Positions 16,614 through 25,029 of a stretch of 64,000 nucleotides of DNA are shown in pieces. Both the position numbers and the translations under genes were made by a program. Location: positions 41,339-105,338 of the forward strand of contig QFOD01000019.1 of assembly GCA_003241055.1 (NCBI GenBank), read 5' to 3'. This DNA comes from Roseateles depolymerans. GTDB lineage: Bacteria; Pseudomonadota; Gammaproteobacteria; Burkholderiales; Burkholderiaceae_C. Positions within the stretch are counted from its first letter, which is position 1. Every line of letters starts with the position of its first letter. Below the pieces are notes generated by a model. It was not told where the DNA came from and searched no databases. It saw only the letters and a program-made list of their open reading frames with translations.

Positions 16614-17344
16614 ACAGGGCAGTGAGATTCGAGATTGCAGCCGGACGCGAAGCGCCGCTGAAGCTGAGCAAGGCCATCCTGCTGTACCGGGGCGGCAACG
16701 ACGCGGCATTCGCTACCGTCCACGAGATCGGCATGAAAGGCAACGCGCCGCTGATCCTGGAAGGCAAGGCGCTCACGCCGAGCGCGGCGGTGCAACTGGC
16801 GCTGGACCTCGCGAAGAACGCGAACCGCGGCGGCTTCGTGCCCGAGTGCCTGCTGTACCTGGACGGCGACACGATGGCCTGGTGGGTGCCCCCGGCGCGC
16901 CGCCACATCGCCTTCCGCTCCACCGAGTTGGGTGCGCCCGAGCGTGGCGAGGTCGTTCCCCATCCCGGTCTCGTCTTCCGCGTGAACGGTCGGCGCCACT
17001 GGCATGTGTGGGCCGTGACGGGCGCGGCGCGGCCGACCGAGAGCACGCCGCTGCTGCAAGCGCCGTACTTCAACGTCTACGGCGACGGCGGCATCTGCAC
17101 CGGCAACGTGACGCTGCCGGACGGCACCACCGCCGAGCGCATCGAGGCCTGGAACCGGGCCTTCTTCGGCTCCTTCTTCACCCACCCGAACGTGAACGGC
17201 AAGCTCGTGACCTACCGGGGCGGCGCCTACAAGTTCTGGCGCGACATGCTCGACGGGCGGCACCCCGAGTTTCCGGAGCGTGTGCTGGTGCCTTCACGCA
17301 AGACGCTGGGCGAGGTGCTGGCGCACCGGGAGAGCGGGGCATGA
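16610..17344 (+). CDS. PRTRC system protein B, proposed E2-like
   Basis: A 244-residue protein beginning MNRAVRFEIAAGREAPLKLS, matching PRTRC protein B. Comparative genomics has placed this family among proposed prokaryotic E2-like proteins (Prok-E2 family D). A single conserved-looking cysteine, Cys163 in GDGGICTGNV, is the natural candidate to carry the ubiquitin-like protein as a thioester; that is inference. The gene overlaps protein F at its start and protein A at its end (both ATGA-type), so F, B and A are tightly coupled. Confidence 0.9.
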   Translation: MNRAVRFEIAAGREAPLKLSKAILLYRGGNDAAFATVHEIGMKGNAPLILEGKALTPSAAVQLALDLAKNANRGGFVPECLLYLDGDTMAWWVPPARRHIAFRSTELGAPERGEVVPHPGLVFRVNGRRHWHVWAVTGAARPTESTPLLQAPYFNVYGDGGICTGNVTLPDGTTAERIEAWNRAFFGSFFTHPNVNGKLVTYRGGAYKFWRDMLDGRHPEFPERVLVPSRKTLGEVLAHRESGA

Positions 17345-18036
17345 GCGCCGATCCTCGCGACCTTGCGCTACAGGCCATCTGCCCCTGCGTGCCCGTGCCG
17401 CGCTTCGGCGCGCTGGCGGACCTGGCGCCGGGGCAGCGCACGCTGATCGGCCGCAACGGCATCTTCCTGGAAGTGCGCCGACCCTGGCTGCGCTGCGTGC
17501 TGAAGCTCGCCGACTTGCCGGCGTCGCCGCCGCTGCCGTACGGCGAGGTGCGCGAGTGCATCGAGTTCTCGTTCGGCGTGATCCCGCTGGCGCTGCTGGA
17601 ACAGTTCATCGCCCACGGCCGCGAACACCTGCCCAACGAGGTGGCCGGCGCGCTGATCTACAACGCCAGCACCCGGCGGTTGCGGCTGCAAATCCACGAG
17701 TCGATCGAGGCGGGACCGGCCGGCGTGCGCTACCGCCAGCCCGATCTGGCCGCCGACGAGAGCCTTGCCGTGGACCTGCACACGCATGGTCGATTGCAGG
17801 CCTTCTGGTCGAGCACCGACGACGAGGACGACCAGGGCGTGAAAGTGTGCGGCGTGTTCGGCTCGCTGCACCGCGAGCGTCCCAGCGCGGCCTTCCGGCT
17901 CGCCGTCAACGGCGCGTTCAAGGGCCTCGCGCACCCCTGGCAAGAGGTGGCGGCCGACGACCTTGATCTGGCGGAACGGTGTCCCACACTGGCTTCGCTT
18001 GGATTCGAGGAGGTCGACGCAGCATGGAACACCTGA
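17341..18036 (+). CDS. PRTRC system protein A, JAB/JAMM peptidase-like
   Basis: This 231-residue protein carries a complete JAMM motif: Glu100 (NEVAGAL), His147 and His149 (DLHTHG), seven residues, then Ser157 and Asp160 (SSTD). JAMM proteins are zinc isopeptidases that remove ubiquitin-like modifiers; here the likely substrate is PRTRC protein C. The N-terminal ~75 residues form a separate conserved region of the A family. The start overlaps the stop of B, and the ThiF-like gene begins 12 bases before its own stop, so deconjugase and E1 are co-translated. Confidence 0.92.
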   Translation: MSADPRDLALQAICPCVPVPRFGALADLAPGQRTLIGRNGIFLEVRRPWLRCVLKLADLPASPPLPYGEVRECIEFSFGVIPLALLEQFIAHGREHLPNEVAGALIYNASTRRLRLQIHESIEAGPAGVRYRQPDLAADESLAVDLHTHGRLQAFWSSTDDEDDQGVKVCGVFGSLHRERPSAAFRLAVNGAFKGLAHPWQEVAADDLDLAERCPTLASLGFEEVDAAWNT

Positions 18037-18869
18037 TCAAGCCCGAACTGCTGTCGCGGCGCGTGCGCCTGCACCTGGTGGGGGTGGGCGGCAACGGCGC
18101 GCAGATGGCCGCCTGCCTGGCCCGGCTGGATATCGCGATGCGCGCGCTGGGGCATCCGGGTGGCCTGCACGTCGTCGCCTTCGATGCCGACGACGTGAGC
18201 CCGTCCAATGTGGGCCGCCAGCTCTACAGCCCGTCTGACGTGGGGCAGAACAAGGCACTGCTGACGATCCATCGCCTGAACCTGTTCTACGGCCTCGACT
18301 GGCAGGGACGGCCCTGGCGCTATGAGCAGCTGCGGTCCAGCGATGCGGTGGCCGACATCGTCGTGTCCTGCGTGGACAGCCGCTCGGCGCGGCGGGCGCT
18401 GCATCAGGTGCTGACCCAACCGGCCTGCGGCACGCGCTACTGGTTGGACCTGGGCAACACCGAATCCACGGCGCAGGCCGTGCTCGGCGAGCCGGCCCGT
18501 ACAGGGCGGGGCGCCGACGAGGCCCGACTGCCGTGCGTGACGGAGCTGTTTCCCGAACTGCTCGATGCGGACCTTCCGGACGACAACGCGCCGTCCTGCT
18601 CGGTGCGCATGTCGCTGGCCTCGCAGGGGCTGTTCGTCAACGACACGGTGGTGCGCTTTGCGGCTCAGCTGCTCTACGAACTGTTCTCGCGCGGTCGGCT
18701 GGCGCAGCACGGCGTCGTGATCAACCTCGCCAGCAAGCGCACGGGCCCCATCGACGTCAACCCGGAGGTCTGGAGGCGCTACGGTTTCGATCCGGCCGCG
18801 CCGGTCGCGAAGCGCAGGGCCAGACCGAAGCGCGCCACGACGCCGGCCCGACAGGCCGTGGCCGCTTGA
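18024..18869 (+). CDS. PRTRC system ThiF/E1-like protein
   Basis: E1-like adenylating enzyme of 281 residues. The nucleotide-binding motif GVGGNGAQ is at 20-27, followed by FDADDVSPSNVGRQLY (acidic residue and arginine finger) and DVGQNKA, all canonical for the ThiF/MoeB/E1 fold. Cys171 or Cys192 (PSCSVR) may be the catalytic cysteine. There is no CxxC zinc pair. It would activate the terminal glycine of PRTRC C and pass it to B. The ATG has a GAGGAGG site inside the end of gene A. A basic, Ala/Arg-rich tail (from about 262) could contact DNA. Confidence 0.93.
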   Translation: MEHLIKPELLSRRVRLHLVGVGGNGAQMAACLARLDIAMRALGHPGGLHVVAFDADDVSPSNVGRQLYSPSDVGQNKALLTIHRLNLFYGLDWQGRPWRYEQLRSSDAVADIVVSCVDSRSARRALHQVLTQPACGTRYWLDLGNTESTAQAVLGEPARTGRGADEARLPCVTELFPELLDADLPDDNAPSCSVRMSLASQGLFVNDTVVRFAAQLLYELFSRGRLAQHGVVINLASKRTGPIDVNPEVWRRYGFDPAAPVAKRRARPKRATTPARQAVAA

Positions 18870-18975
18870 ACGGCCGGCCCTTCGCAGCGGCGCCTGCGGC
18901 GCCCGGATTTCCGGCTGGCGGGCAGGGCGCCTACCGCGCAGCATGGCGGCGTCCATCACCTGCCTGGAGACGCGT

Positions 18976-19188
18976 GTGAGCGAGCACGATCCTTCGGCGC
19001 ACGACAAGTTGCGCCTCGACATGATGCTCTCGGCCTGTCCGCTGAGCGGCAGGCAGACCCTCACCATCGTCATCGCGGACGCACCGGAAGGCAGCTTGCT
19101 GGCCCTGGTCGCGGCGGCCGTCCTCGACACGCTCGAAGGCGCGCTGTCCGTAGAGGCGCTCCAGGCCGCGCCGGCAACGCTGCATTGA
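18976..19188 (+). CDS. Small hypothetical protein after the PRTRC cassette
   Basis: A 70-residue protein beginning MSEHDPSAHDKLRLD. The GTG at 18976 has GGAG six nt upstream and is preferred to an ATG at 18943 that lacks a ribosome site. The centre is hydrophobic (LTIVIADAPEGSLLALVAAAVLD split by polar residues) and reads as a small alpha/beta domain. No family recognised. It follows the ThiF-like gene by about 100 bp on the same strand. Confidence 0.55.
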   Translation: MSEHDPSAHDKLRLDMMLSACPLSGRQTLTIVIADAPEGSLLALVAAAVLDTLEGALSVEALQAAPATLH

Positions 19189-19196
19189 GGCGTGGC

Positions 19197-19307
19197 ATGA
19201 AGACCGGAGACCGTGCACGGGCCGTTGGGGTCGGCGCCCAGCGCAGGCCGTACCACCTGAGCGCAGAGGCTGGGCGGCCGGGCTCGGAGGCGGCGCGATG
19301 CAACTGA
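19197..19307 (+). CDS. Possible 36-residue leader reading frame before the helicase
   Basis: An ATG with a GAGG site upstream opens a 36-codon frame (MKTGDRARAVGVGAQRRPYH at its start) that overlaps the helicase start by 10 bases. It is basic and Gly-rich. Such a frame could couple translation to the helicase, but it is short enough to be chance. Confidence 0.3.
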   Translation: MKTGDRARAVGVGAQRRPYHLSAEAGRPGSEAARCN

Positions 19308-20746
19308 CTGCCGAGCAAGTCTGTGTGGTGCGCTCGCGCGCACGGCGCCTGACGGTGCAGGCTGGCGCTGGCGCTGCGAAGACCACGACGCTGGGGGCCT
19401 ATGCCGATGCCCGGCGCGGCGCACGCGTGCTGTACCTCGCCTTCAACAAGGCGATCCAGCTCGAGGCGGCCACGCGGATGCCGCCCAACGTGACCTGCCG
19501 CACCACCCATTCCATCGCCTGGCGCAAGGCCCGGCAGCTCTTTGGCGAGCAAGCCGGCGACCGGATCGGGGCGACCTATCCTTCGACGGTGGCCAGGGCG
19601 TTGGGATGCAGCGCGCTGGTGGCGTCGGGTGCGCTGCAGGCGGTCCAGCGCTGGTGCGGTTCGTTGGACCCGCGCATCGAACTGGACCATGTGCCGCTGG
19701 ACATCGCGATGCGGCTGGCCGACCCGAGCGTCGCCGTGCGCGCGGCACGCGAGGTCTGGCTGCGGATGACCGACGCCTGCGAGCGCGACCTCAAGCTGCC
19801 CCACGACGGCTACCTGAAGCTCTTTCAGATGGACCGGCCGCCGCTGCGCGGCTACGACGTGATCGCGGTGGATGAAGCGCAGGACCTGAACCCCTGCACC
19901 TTCGACATCGTTCGGTCGCAGAGCGTGCCCATCGTGATGGTCGGCGACGCCTCCCAGGCCATCTACTCGTTCCGTGGGGCGACGAACGCACTCGCCTTGT
20001 TCGACGCGCAGGAGCGGCTGCCACTGACACGCAGCTTCCGCTTCGGCCGCGGCATCGCCAGCCTGGCCAACTCGCTGCTGTCGGGCTTCAAGGCGGACTT
20101 CAACCTGCCCCTGGTCGGGGCCGGCGAGCCCCAGGAAACGCGGCTGGCCATCGACACGCGGCGCCCTTTCGCGTTGATCGCCCGCACCAACGCCGCCGTC
20201 TTCGAAGAGGCGGTGGGCTTCCTCGCGCTGGGCCGGCGCTATCACTTCGTCGGTGGCATCGAAGGCTACAAGCTGGAGAAGATCCTCGACGCCTACCAGC
20301 TCTGGATCGGCGAGCGGGCGCTGATCCGCGATCCCTATCTGCGCTCGTTCAGCAGTTTCGACGAGCTGTGCGAGCTGGCCGAGGACTCGGACGACCGGGA
20401 GCTGAAGCACCTGGTGCGCGCGGTGCAGGACTACGGCCACCAGGTGCCGGGGCTGGTCGAGGAGATCAAGGCGCGGCATGTCGATGTGCGCAAGGAGGAC
20501 TGGCGCCAGTTCGACGGCATCTTCCTCTGCACGGCGCACAAGTCCAAGGGGCTGGAGTTCGACCAGGTGTGGCTCGCCGACGACTACATGCGCTTCTTCG
20601 ACAAGGGGCGCGAACTGGAGGCCGACGACGTGGAGCAGGAGGAGGTGAACATTCTCTATGTCGCGCTCACCCGGGCCAAGGCGGCGATCCGGCTCTGTAC
20701 CAGCTTCGAGGAGTGGCTGCTACACCGGGACCTGATGCCGGCGTGA
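19298..20746 (+). CDS. UvrD/Rep-like superfamily I helicase
   Basis: SF1 helicase of 482 residues. Motif I is AGAGAAKTTT (22-31), a variant with Ala in place of the usual Gly before Lys. Motif II is VIAVDEAQDL, motif III VGDASQAIYSFRGA, and the C-terminal motifs include TAHKSKGLEFDQVW and YVALTRAKAAIRL. It is shorter than UvrD and resembles the compact UvrD-like helicases of plasmids and conjugative elements. It would translocate 3' to 5' on single-stranded DNA, perhaps in replication or recombination of the element. It follows the PRTRC genes on the same strand. Confidence 0.92.
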   Translation: MQLTAEQVCVVRSRARRLTVQAGAGAAKTTTLGAYADARRGARVLYLAFNKAIQLEAATRMPPNVTCRTTHSIAWRKARQLFGEQAGDRIGATYPSTVARALGCSALVASGALQAVQRWCGSLDPRIELDHVPLDIAMRLADPSVAVRAAREVWLRMTDACERDLKLPHDGYLKLFQMDRPPLRGYDVIAVDEAQDLNPCTFDIVRSQSVPIVMVGDASQAIYSFRGATNALALFDAQERLPLTRSFRFGRGIASLANSLLSGFKADFNLPLVGAGEPQETRLAIDTRRPFALIARTNAAVFEEAVGFLALGRRYHFVGGIEGYKLEKILDAYQLWIGERALIRDPYLRSFSSFDELCELAEDSDDRELKHLVRAVQDYGHQVPGLVEEIKARHVDVRKEDWRQFDGIFLCTAHKSKGLEFDQVWLADDYMRFFDKGRELEADDVEQEEVNILYVALTRAKAAIRLCTSFEEWLLHRDLMPA

Positions 20747-20798
20747 GCTTGAAGGCATAGGGAATGGCCCGACGATGCTGCTTCAGGAGGATGCCTTT

Positions 20799-21263
20799 GT
20801 GAAGCCCGTGATTCGATTTCTGCGCATGCGCTGCCGCAGCCCCGACGCGCCGCCCGAGCCTCATCGCGACGGCGTGTTGGCCGTGGCGGCGATCAACGAG
20901 CGCGCCGGCCTCGCGCGTCTGCTGCTGGTGGACATGGGCCCGTGGGGGCGCAATGACGGTGCCAGCGTGACCAACGCCTTCCAGGTGATCGTGCCGGCGG
21001 CCCATCGCTGGCTGATCGGAGGCTTCGGGGTCAGCTTGTCGGAGACCCTGATCGTCGAGCTCGATGGCGCCGGGCACTTCGACCTGATCGGCGACCTGGG
21101 GGACGGCGCGGGATTGCGGCACATGCCGCTGCCGGCGGCGCGGGGCACCAGCACGCCGCGCACCCGTGCCGCGTTCATGCAATGGGCGGGCGAGGCGGCC
21201 GTGCCGATGCTGAAGGCCGTCGACGCCATGCGGGAGGGCATGTGGGCGGGCGTGGAGGGTTGA
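20799..21263 (+). CDS. Hypothetical backbone protein
   Basis: A 154-residue protein. The GTG at 20799 has an AGGAGG site 8 nt upstream and is chosen over an ATG at 20775 without one. The sequence (INERAGLARLLLVDMGPWG, then LSETLIVELDGAGHFDLIGD) predicts a beta-rich soluble domain; no motif recognised. It lies 52 bp after the helicase on the same strand and is probably part of the same backbone transcript. Confidence 0.65.
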   Translation: MKPVIRFLRMRCRSPDAPPEPHRDGVLAVAAINERAGLARLLLVDMGPWGRNDGASVTNAFQVIVPAAHRWLIGGFGVSLSETLIVELDGAGHFDLIGDLGDGAGLRHMPLPAARGTSTPRTRAAFMQWAGEAAVPMLKAVDAMREGMWAGVEG

Positions 21264-21317
21264 TCGGCATCGCCTGAGGGTGATCCTGATCGCACACACA
21301 GAGCAAGGAGGTGTGCC

Positions 21318-21902
21318 ATGGACATGAGACATCCGGTTCAAAGCCTGACCTGGGCCCTGATGCGCGCGCTGGAACAAGACCTCGCCGGCAGCGAGTCGGC
21401 CCTGGTCAACGAGTTGCTGCGCACCGAGGCCGGCCCCATCACCGTCCGGCCGCGTGTTGAGGACTGCACGGTGGTCCTGTTCTCCCAGGTCTGGCGCGCG
21501 GGCGACCTGGGTTGGGTGCGGGGCGACGAAGAAGAGCGCATCGAGGCGGAGACCGTCGTCATCACCGGCCCGGCCGGTGACGCCTGCGTCTACGTCTCCA
21601 CGCAGCTGATGTATCACGTCGGCCACCCGAACCGCCGCTTCTTCCTGGATGTGGCCGGCCAGTGCATGCGCGCCCGGACGCAGAGCAGTGCCTACGAGGG
21701 CCGCGACTCGGCCGACCTGGAGGCTCTCGACTTCGAGGTGGCTGGGGCACTCGCCCGTATCAGCGGCGCGCTGCACGGCATGGACCAGCCGGATGCGGCC
21801 CGCGTGGCGCGAGCCCTGCGCGATTGCGTCTCGCAGGTCGAGGCCACAGCCGGCCTACAGCAGGGGCTTCCGGTGACGGCGGTGCAAGCCGTGTCAGGAT
21901 GA
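21318..21902 (+). CDS. Hypothetical backbone protein
   Basis: A 194-residue acidic protein starting MDMRHPVQSLTWALMRALEQ, with an AAGGAGG site before the ATG. A central segment (EAETVVITGPAGDACVYVST) reads as beta strands and the C-terminal part as helices. No signal peptide or catalytic motif. Same strand as and downstream of the helicase; function unknown. Confidence 0.65.
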   Translation: MDMRHPVQSLTWALMRALEQDLAGSESALVNELLRTEAGPITVRPRVEDCTVVLFSQVWRAGDLGWVRGDEEERIEAETVVITGPAGDACVYVSTQLMYHVGHPNRRFFLDVAGQCMRARTQSSAYEGRDSADLEALDFEVAGALARISGALHGMDQPDAARVARALRDCVSQVEATAGLQQGLPVTAVQAVSG

Positions 21903-21933
21903 CTCTGCCGTAACGAGCAAAGGGAGCCGCATC

Positions 21934-22704
21934 ATGCGCAAACTCTGGATCGGCCTGCTGATGGCCGCGATCATGGGCACCGCAACCGCGGACGACGCCA
22001 CGCCGCCCATCGAACAACAGCTGACGGTGCCCGCCGACGCCGCCAAGGCGCTGTCCGAGCTGAAGTCCACCCCGTTCGTCCTGCGCGCGCGACGGTATGC
22101 CGGCAACGGTGCCTCGGAGGCCGCCTACCGCCGGCTCGACGCGGCACTCACCGACCTCGCGAAGTCGCGTGGCCTGCCGGTGGCCAGCGACGGGGCAGCG
22201 TCCTATGTCGTGGAAGTGGACTCGACCTTCTACGTGTACACGAGCAAGTTCAATGCGCGCCTGGTGCGTCTCGCGGACTACACCGACGCACAGATGGCCG
22301 GCACGGCGGACAAGGTGGCGACGGCCCAGCAGCCCGTCGATGCGCTGCGCATTGCGGCGGGCGCGCTGGGCATCGTGCGCGGCTGGATTTCGCCGTCGTT
22401 CGGTAGCTACATGATCGCGGGCGGCGCGGCGCCGGTGCTGTTCGGTTCCGGCGAGGCGCCGCGCAGGCTGTTCGTGGCGGGCCGCGAGCGCTACGAACGG
22501 GGCGAGCAGGAAGTCAACACGAAGCTGCGCGTGCTGAAAGACGGCACGGTCCTCGCGACGGCTTCGGTGCGGCACTGGACCCGGGGCGACGAGCCGCCGT
22601 TCAGGATCGACGAGCTGGTCACCGCGAACTGGGACGAGGTGCTGCGCCAGCTCGGAGCCGACGCGTCGCGGACAGGCGGGGAGGGCGCTAAGCCGGCCTC
22701 TTGA
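21934..22704 (+). CDS. Exported hypothetical protein
   Basis: A 256-residue protein with an N-terminal signal peptide (MRKLWIGLLMAAIMGTATA, cleavage likely after Ala19), so it should act in the periplasm or outer envelope. The mature part is mixed alpha/beta with a Gly-rich stretch near residue 155 and no known catalytic motif. It ends the backbone run at 18976-22704; the toxin-antitoxin genes begin 50 bp later. It could be an entry-exclusion or envelope protein of the element, but nothing in the sequence proves this. Confidence 0.7.
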   Translation: MRKLWIGLLMAAIMGTATADDATPPIEQQLTVPADAAKALSELKSTPFVLRARRYAGNGASEAAYRRLDAALTDLAKSRGLPVASDGAASYVVEVDSTFYVYTSKFNARLVRLADYTDAQMAGTADKVATAQQPVDALRIAAGALGIVRGWISPSFGSYMIAGGAAPVLFGSGEAPRRLFVAGRERYERGEQEVNTKLRVLKDGTVLATASVRHWTRGDEPPFRIDELVTANWDEVLRQLGADASRTGGEGAKPAS

Positions 22705-22731
22705 GCAGGCTCGCCATCAGCGATCCTGTTG

Positions 22732-22750
22732 GTATATACTTTGTATATAG
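22732..22750. promoter_or_regulatory. Operator/promoter of the PemK-type toxin-antitoxin pair
   Basis: GTATATAC (22732-22739, self-palindromic) and GTATATAG (22743-22750) form a direct repeat with an 11-bp period, i.e. about one helical turn. The first copy contains TATACT (22735-22740), a good -10. An antitoxin-containing complex binding here would block the promoter, the standard autoregulation of type II modules. Confidence 0.6.
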
Positions 22751-22768
22751 TCAATGGAGCTCGACATC

Positions 22769-23044
22769 ATGAGTGCTGCCTCGCCCGGCCTGCTGCTGAA
22801 ATTCCGCAAGCGCGACACGCAGTTCGGCGTGACCCGGGCGACCGTGAAGGCGATGGCCGCGCAGTTCGATCTGTCGGAGACGGAAGTCGTGCACATGGCG
22901 CTGTCGCGCTTGGCCAAGGACGAGCTGCCAGCCTATGAACCCGACGATGGTCCGCTGTCGGCGAGTGACCTCAAGGCGCTGGCCAAGGTCGCGAGCGCGT
23001 CCCTGCCGAAGGGCAAGGTCCTGGAGAAGAAGTCCTTGTTCTGA
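22769..23044 (+). CDS. Antitoxin of a PemK/MazF-type pair
   Basis: A small protein of 91 residues (MSAASPGLLLKFRKRDTQFG at the start). The ATG at 22769 has GGAG 9 nt upstream; an ATG at 22754 would add five residues. The central part (TRATVKAMAAQFDLSETEVV) resembles a ribbon-helix-helix or similar DNA-binding unit, and the basic, extended C-terminus is the part antitoxins use to wrap the toxin. Stop and toxin start overlap as TGATG. The call depends mainly on this coupling and the operator upstream. Confidence 0.7.
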   Translation: MSAASPGLLLKFRKRDTQFGVTRATVKAMAAQFDLSETEVVHMALSRLAKDELPAYEPDDGPLSASDLKALAKVASASLPKGKVLEKKSLF

Positions 23045-23457
23045 TGGCTGGCTGGGCACCTCCGACACCAGGCGACATCGTCTGGTGCCACTTCCCGAAC
23101 CTGCCGCGCCGCACGCCTGGCCCTAAGCCGCGGCCCGCGCTGGTGTGCGATGTCACGACGCGCGAGGACGGGCTGTCCGTCACCGTCGCCTACGGCACGT
23201 CACAAGGGCTGAACAAGCTTCACTCCGGCGAGTTCACGATCACCAAGCAGGCCCAGCCGGCGGCCTATTCGACGGCGGGCTTGTCCTTCGACACCAAGTT
23301 CGATTTCCGGCAGCGGGTCGAATTGCCCTGGAACGACGACTACTTCGCGGTCCCTCCCAACGCACCTCACGGCCAGCATCCCAAGCTCGGCAGCCTTCAC
23401 GCATCGATGGGGCGGATCGCCAGCACCGCATTTCAAGCGACACAGGGGACGCCTTGA
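23044..23457 (+). CDS. PemK/MazF-like toxin
   Basis: A 137-residue protein with the PemK/MazF start pattern PGDIVWCHFPN followed by PGPKPRPALVCDV. Family toxins are mRNA-cleaving endoribonucleases with an SH3-like barrel. It is longer than typical MazF (about 110) and the C-terminal half diverges, so this may be a distant branch. The gene begins within the antitoxin stop codon. The module lies between backbone and cargo genes, where addiction modules stabilise elements. Confidence 0.75.
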   Translation: MAGWAPPTPGDIVWCHFPNLPRRTPGPKPRPALVCDVTTREDGLSVTVAYGTSQGLNKLHSGEFTITKQAQPAAYSTAGLSFDTKFDFRQRVELPWNDDYFAVPPNAPHGQHPKLGSLHASMGRIASTAFQATQGTP

Positions 23458-23521
23458 TGGCTTGTCTCTTGAAGCTGGGCCCGATGAACCGCAACCGTTG
23501 CCTAGGCGCGAGGGAGGCACC

Positions 23522-23725
23522 GTGCTGCTGACTACCACGGTCGACGACGACTTGTTCAGCGAGGCCATGGAGCATGCAGATCCCGGCATGGATCAGGACG
23601 AGCTGGTGCGCGAGGCGATCAAGACGTTCGTCAGGGTCCAGACCGCCAAGCGGCTCGCGGCGCTGGGCGCTTCGATGCCTGAAATGCGCGAGGTTCTGCG
23701 GCGTCGCGAGGATGCACAGAAGTGA
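23522..23725 (+). CDS. Orphan VapB-type antitoxin
   Basis: A 67-residue protein matching the short VapB-like family: LLTTTVDDDLFSEAMEHA, then DELVREAIKTFVR and RLAALGASMPEM. The GTG follows GGGAGG. These antitoxins are normally followed within a few bases by a VapC PIN-domain RNase, but the next gene is mscL and no PIN domain is seen. It is therefore an orphan, perhaps a decayed module or an antidote to a toxin elsewhere. Confidence 0.7.
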   Translation: MLLTTTVDDDLFSEAMEHADPGMDQDELVREAIKTFVRVQTAKRLAALGASMPEMREVLRRREDAQK

Positions 23726-23817
23726 AGTGCGCTGACACGTGTCTTTAGAGGCTGGTTTGCGTGCAGTGCGGCGAGAGCCAGTTTGATTTTTAACGCGTAA
23801 CGGAACAGGAGGAACGC

Positions 23818-24240
23818 ATGGGAGTGATGAGCGAATTCAAGGAGTTTGCGGTCAAGGGCAACGTGATGGACCTGGCGGTCGGTGTCATCATCGGCGGCGC
23901 CTTCGGAAAGATCGTCGACTCCCTCGTGGGCGACGTCATCATGCCGGTGGTCAGCAAGGCGGTAGGCGGCCTCGACTTCAGCAACTACTTCATCCCGCTT
24001 GCCGGGCAAACGGCGACCACGCTGGTCGAGGCGAAGAAGGCGGGTGCCGTCCTGGCATACGGCAGCTTCATCACGGTCACGCTGAACTTCCTGATCCTGG
24101 CCTTCATCATCTTCATGATGGTCAAGCAGATGAACCGCCTGAAGCGGGAAGCGCCGGCAGCCGACGCAGCACCTCCGGCCACGCCCGAGGATGTTGTCCT
24201 GCTTCGTGAAATCAGGGACGCCCTCAAGTCGGGCAGGTGA
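23818..24240 (+). CDS. mscL: Large-conductance mechanosensitive channel MscL
   Basis: MscL of 140 residues: N-terminal amphipathic helix and MSEFKEFAVKGNVMDLAVG, then TM1 with GVIIGGAFGKIVDSLV, a periplasmic loop, TM2 (FLILAFIIFMMVKQMN) and the C-terminal helical bundle ending VLLREIRDALK. It opens under membrane tension to release solutes during osmotic downshock. Full length. An AGGAGG site precedes the ATG. It is a normal chromosomal gene; here it sits alone between toxin-antitoxin and toxin-immunity genes, suggesting cargo. Confidence 0.97.
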   Translation: MGVMSEFKEFAVKGNVMDLAVGVIIGGAFGKIVDSLVGDVIMPVVSKAVGGLDFSNYFIPLAGQTATTLVEAKKAGAVLAYGSFITVTLNFLILAFIIFMMVKQMNRLKREAPAADAAPPATPEDVVLLREIRDALKSGR

Positions 24241-24482
24241 ATCCGAGGGAGGACTCGCCACTGTGCTCAGGGGCCGAGTTCAGCCTTTCCTGCGCTGCCT
24301 GTCTTAACGCCGCGATCAAGCGGTTAGCGAGTTCAGCGGCCGCGGCCGTGGTGCGGGAGGCCCAGTGCGGCCGAATGGCGCGCCCGCAGCGCAACGCACT
24401 CGGGCTCGCCAGGCCGGTCTGACATCGGTGCCAGCCGCGCGAGCTTGAGGGGTCGGCGCGCCCGGCGTCGACCCAACTCACG

Positions 24483-25028
24483 TCAAGGCGAACCGAGCGC
24501 AACCAGTTCCACGCCGCTCAGCCCTGCAGCAATGACCAGACCGTCCAGCTTCTGTTTGGCGGCGTCATTCGCGTACATCCGAGTGCCGACAGTACGCGGG
24601 TCCTTGAAGATGGCCGCAGCTGACGGTGTGGCGTCGTCCCGGAAGACCTCCTTCAAGATGACGCCGGTCGAGCGCTTCTCGGAGCGGTCGGGGTCGATGC
24701 AATCGACCAGGTTGGTCACGTTGTAGAAGTACTCTGTCGAGCCACCCACATCCAGCTCCAGAAACTGGCCGAACTCCTGCAAGAACGGTCCCAGGGCGTC
24801 ATGGGCCTTCTGATTGAGGACGAGCGTTCCCGACATCAGCAGGCTCACGTCGGCCCGTGGCAGGGCTGCCTTCTTCTTGGGTTCCTGGAAGACGCTGACT
24901 TTGGGGCGCTTCTTCCATTGCAGCGGCTTTCCACGGGCTTCGAAGGTTCCGGCCATCGCCTGAGCCTCTGTTGGGGCCAGTGGTGCGAACCTGTCCGCCG
25001 GAGCGGTACGGAGTAGCCAAATCGACAT
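24483..25028 (-). CDS. Imm11-type immunity protein (DUF1629-like)
   Basis: This 181-residue protein has the Imm11/DUF1629 feel: FLQEFGQFLELDVGGSTEYF, then NVTNLVDCIDPDRSE and RMYANDAAKQKLD near the C-terminus, where the family ends with a helix and a short strand. Imm11 proteins neutralise polymorphic nuclease toxins. The start lies one base after the stop of the AHH nuclease gene, a classic toxin-immunity order. The specific pairing is inferred from adjacency. Confidence 0.75.
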   Translation of the reverse strand: MSIWLLRTAPADRFAPLAPTEAQAMAGTFEARGKPLQWKKRPKVSVFQEPKKKAALPRADVSLLMSGTLVLNQKAHDALGPFLQEFGQFLELDVGGSTEYFYNVTNLVDCIDPDRSEKRSTGVILKEVFRDDATPSAAAIFKDPRTVGTRMYANDAAKQKLDGLVIAAGLSGVELVALGSP

Positions 25029-25029
25029 C

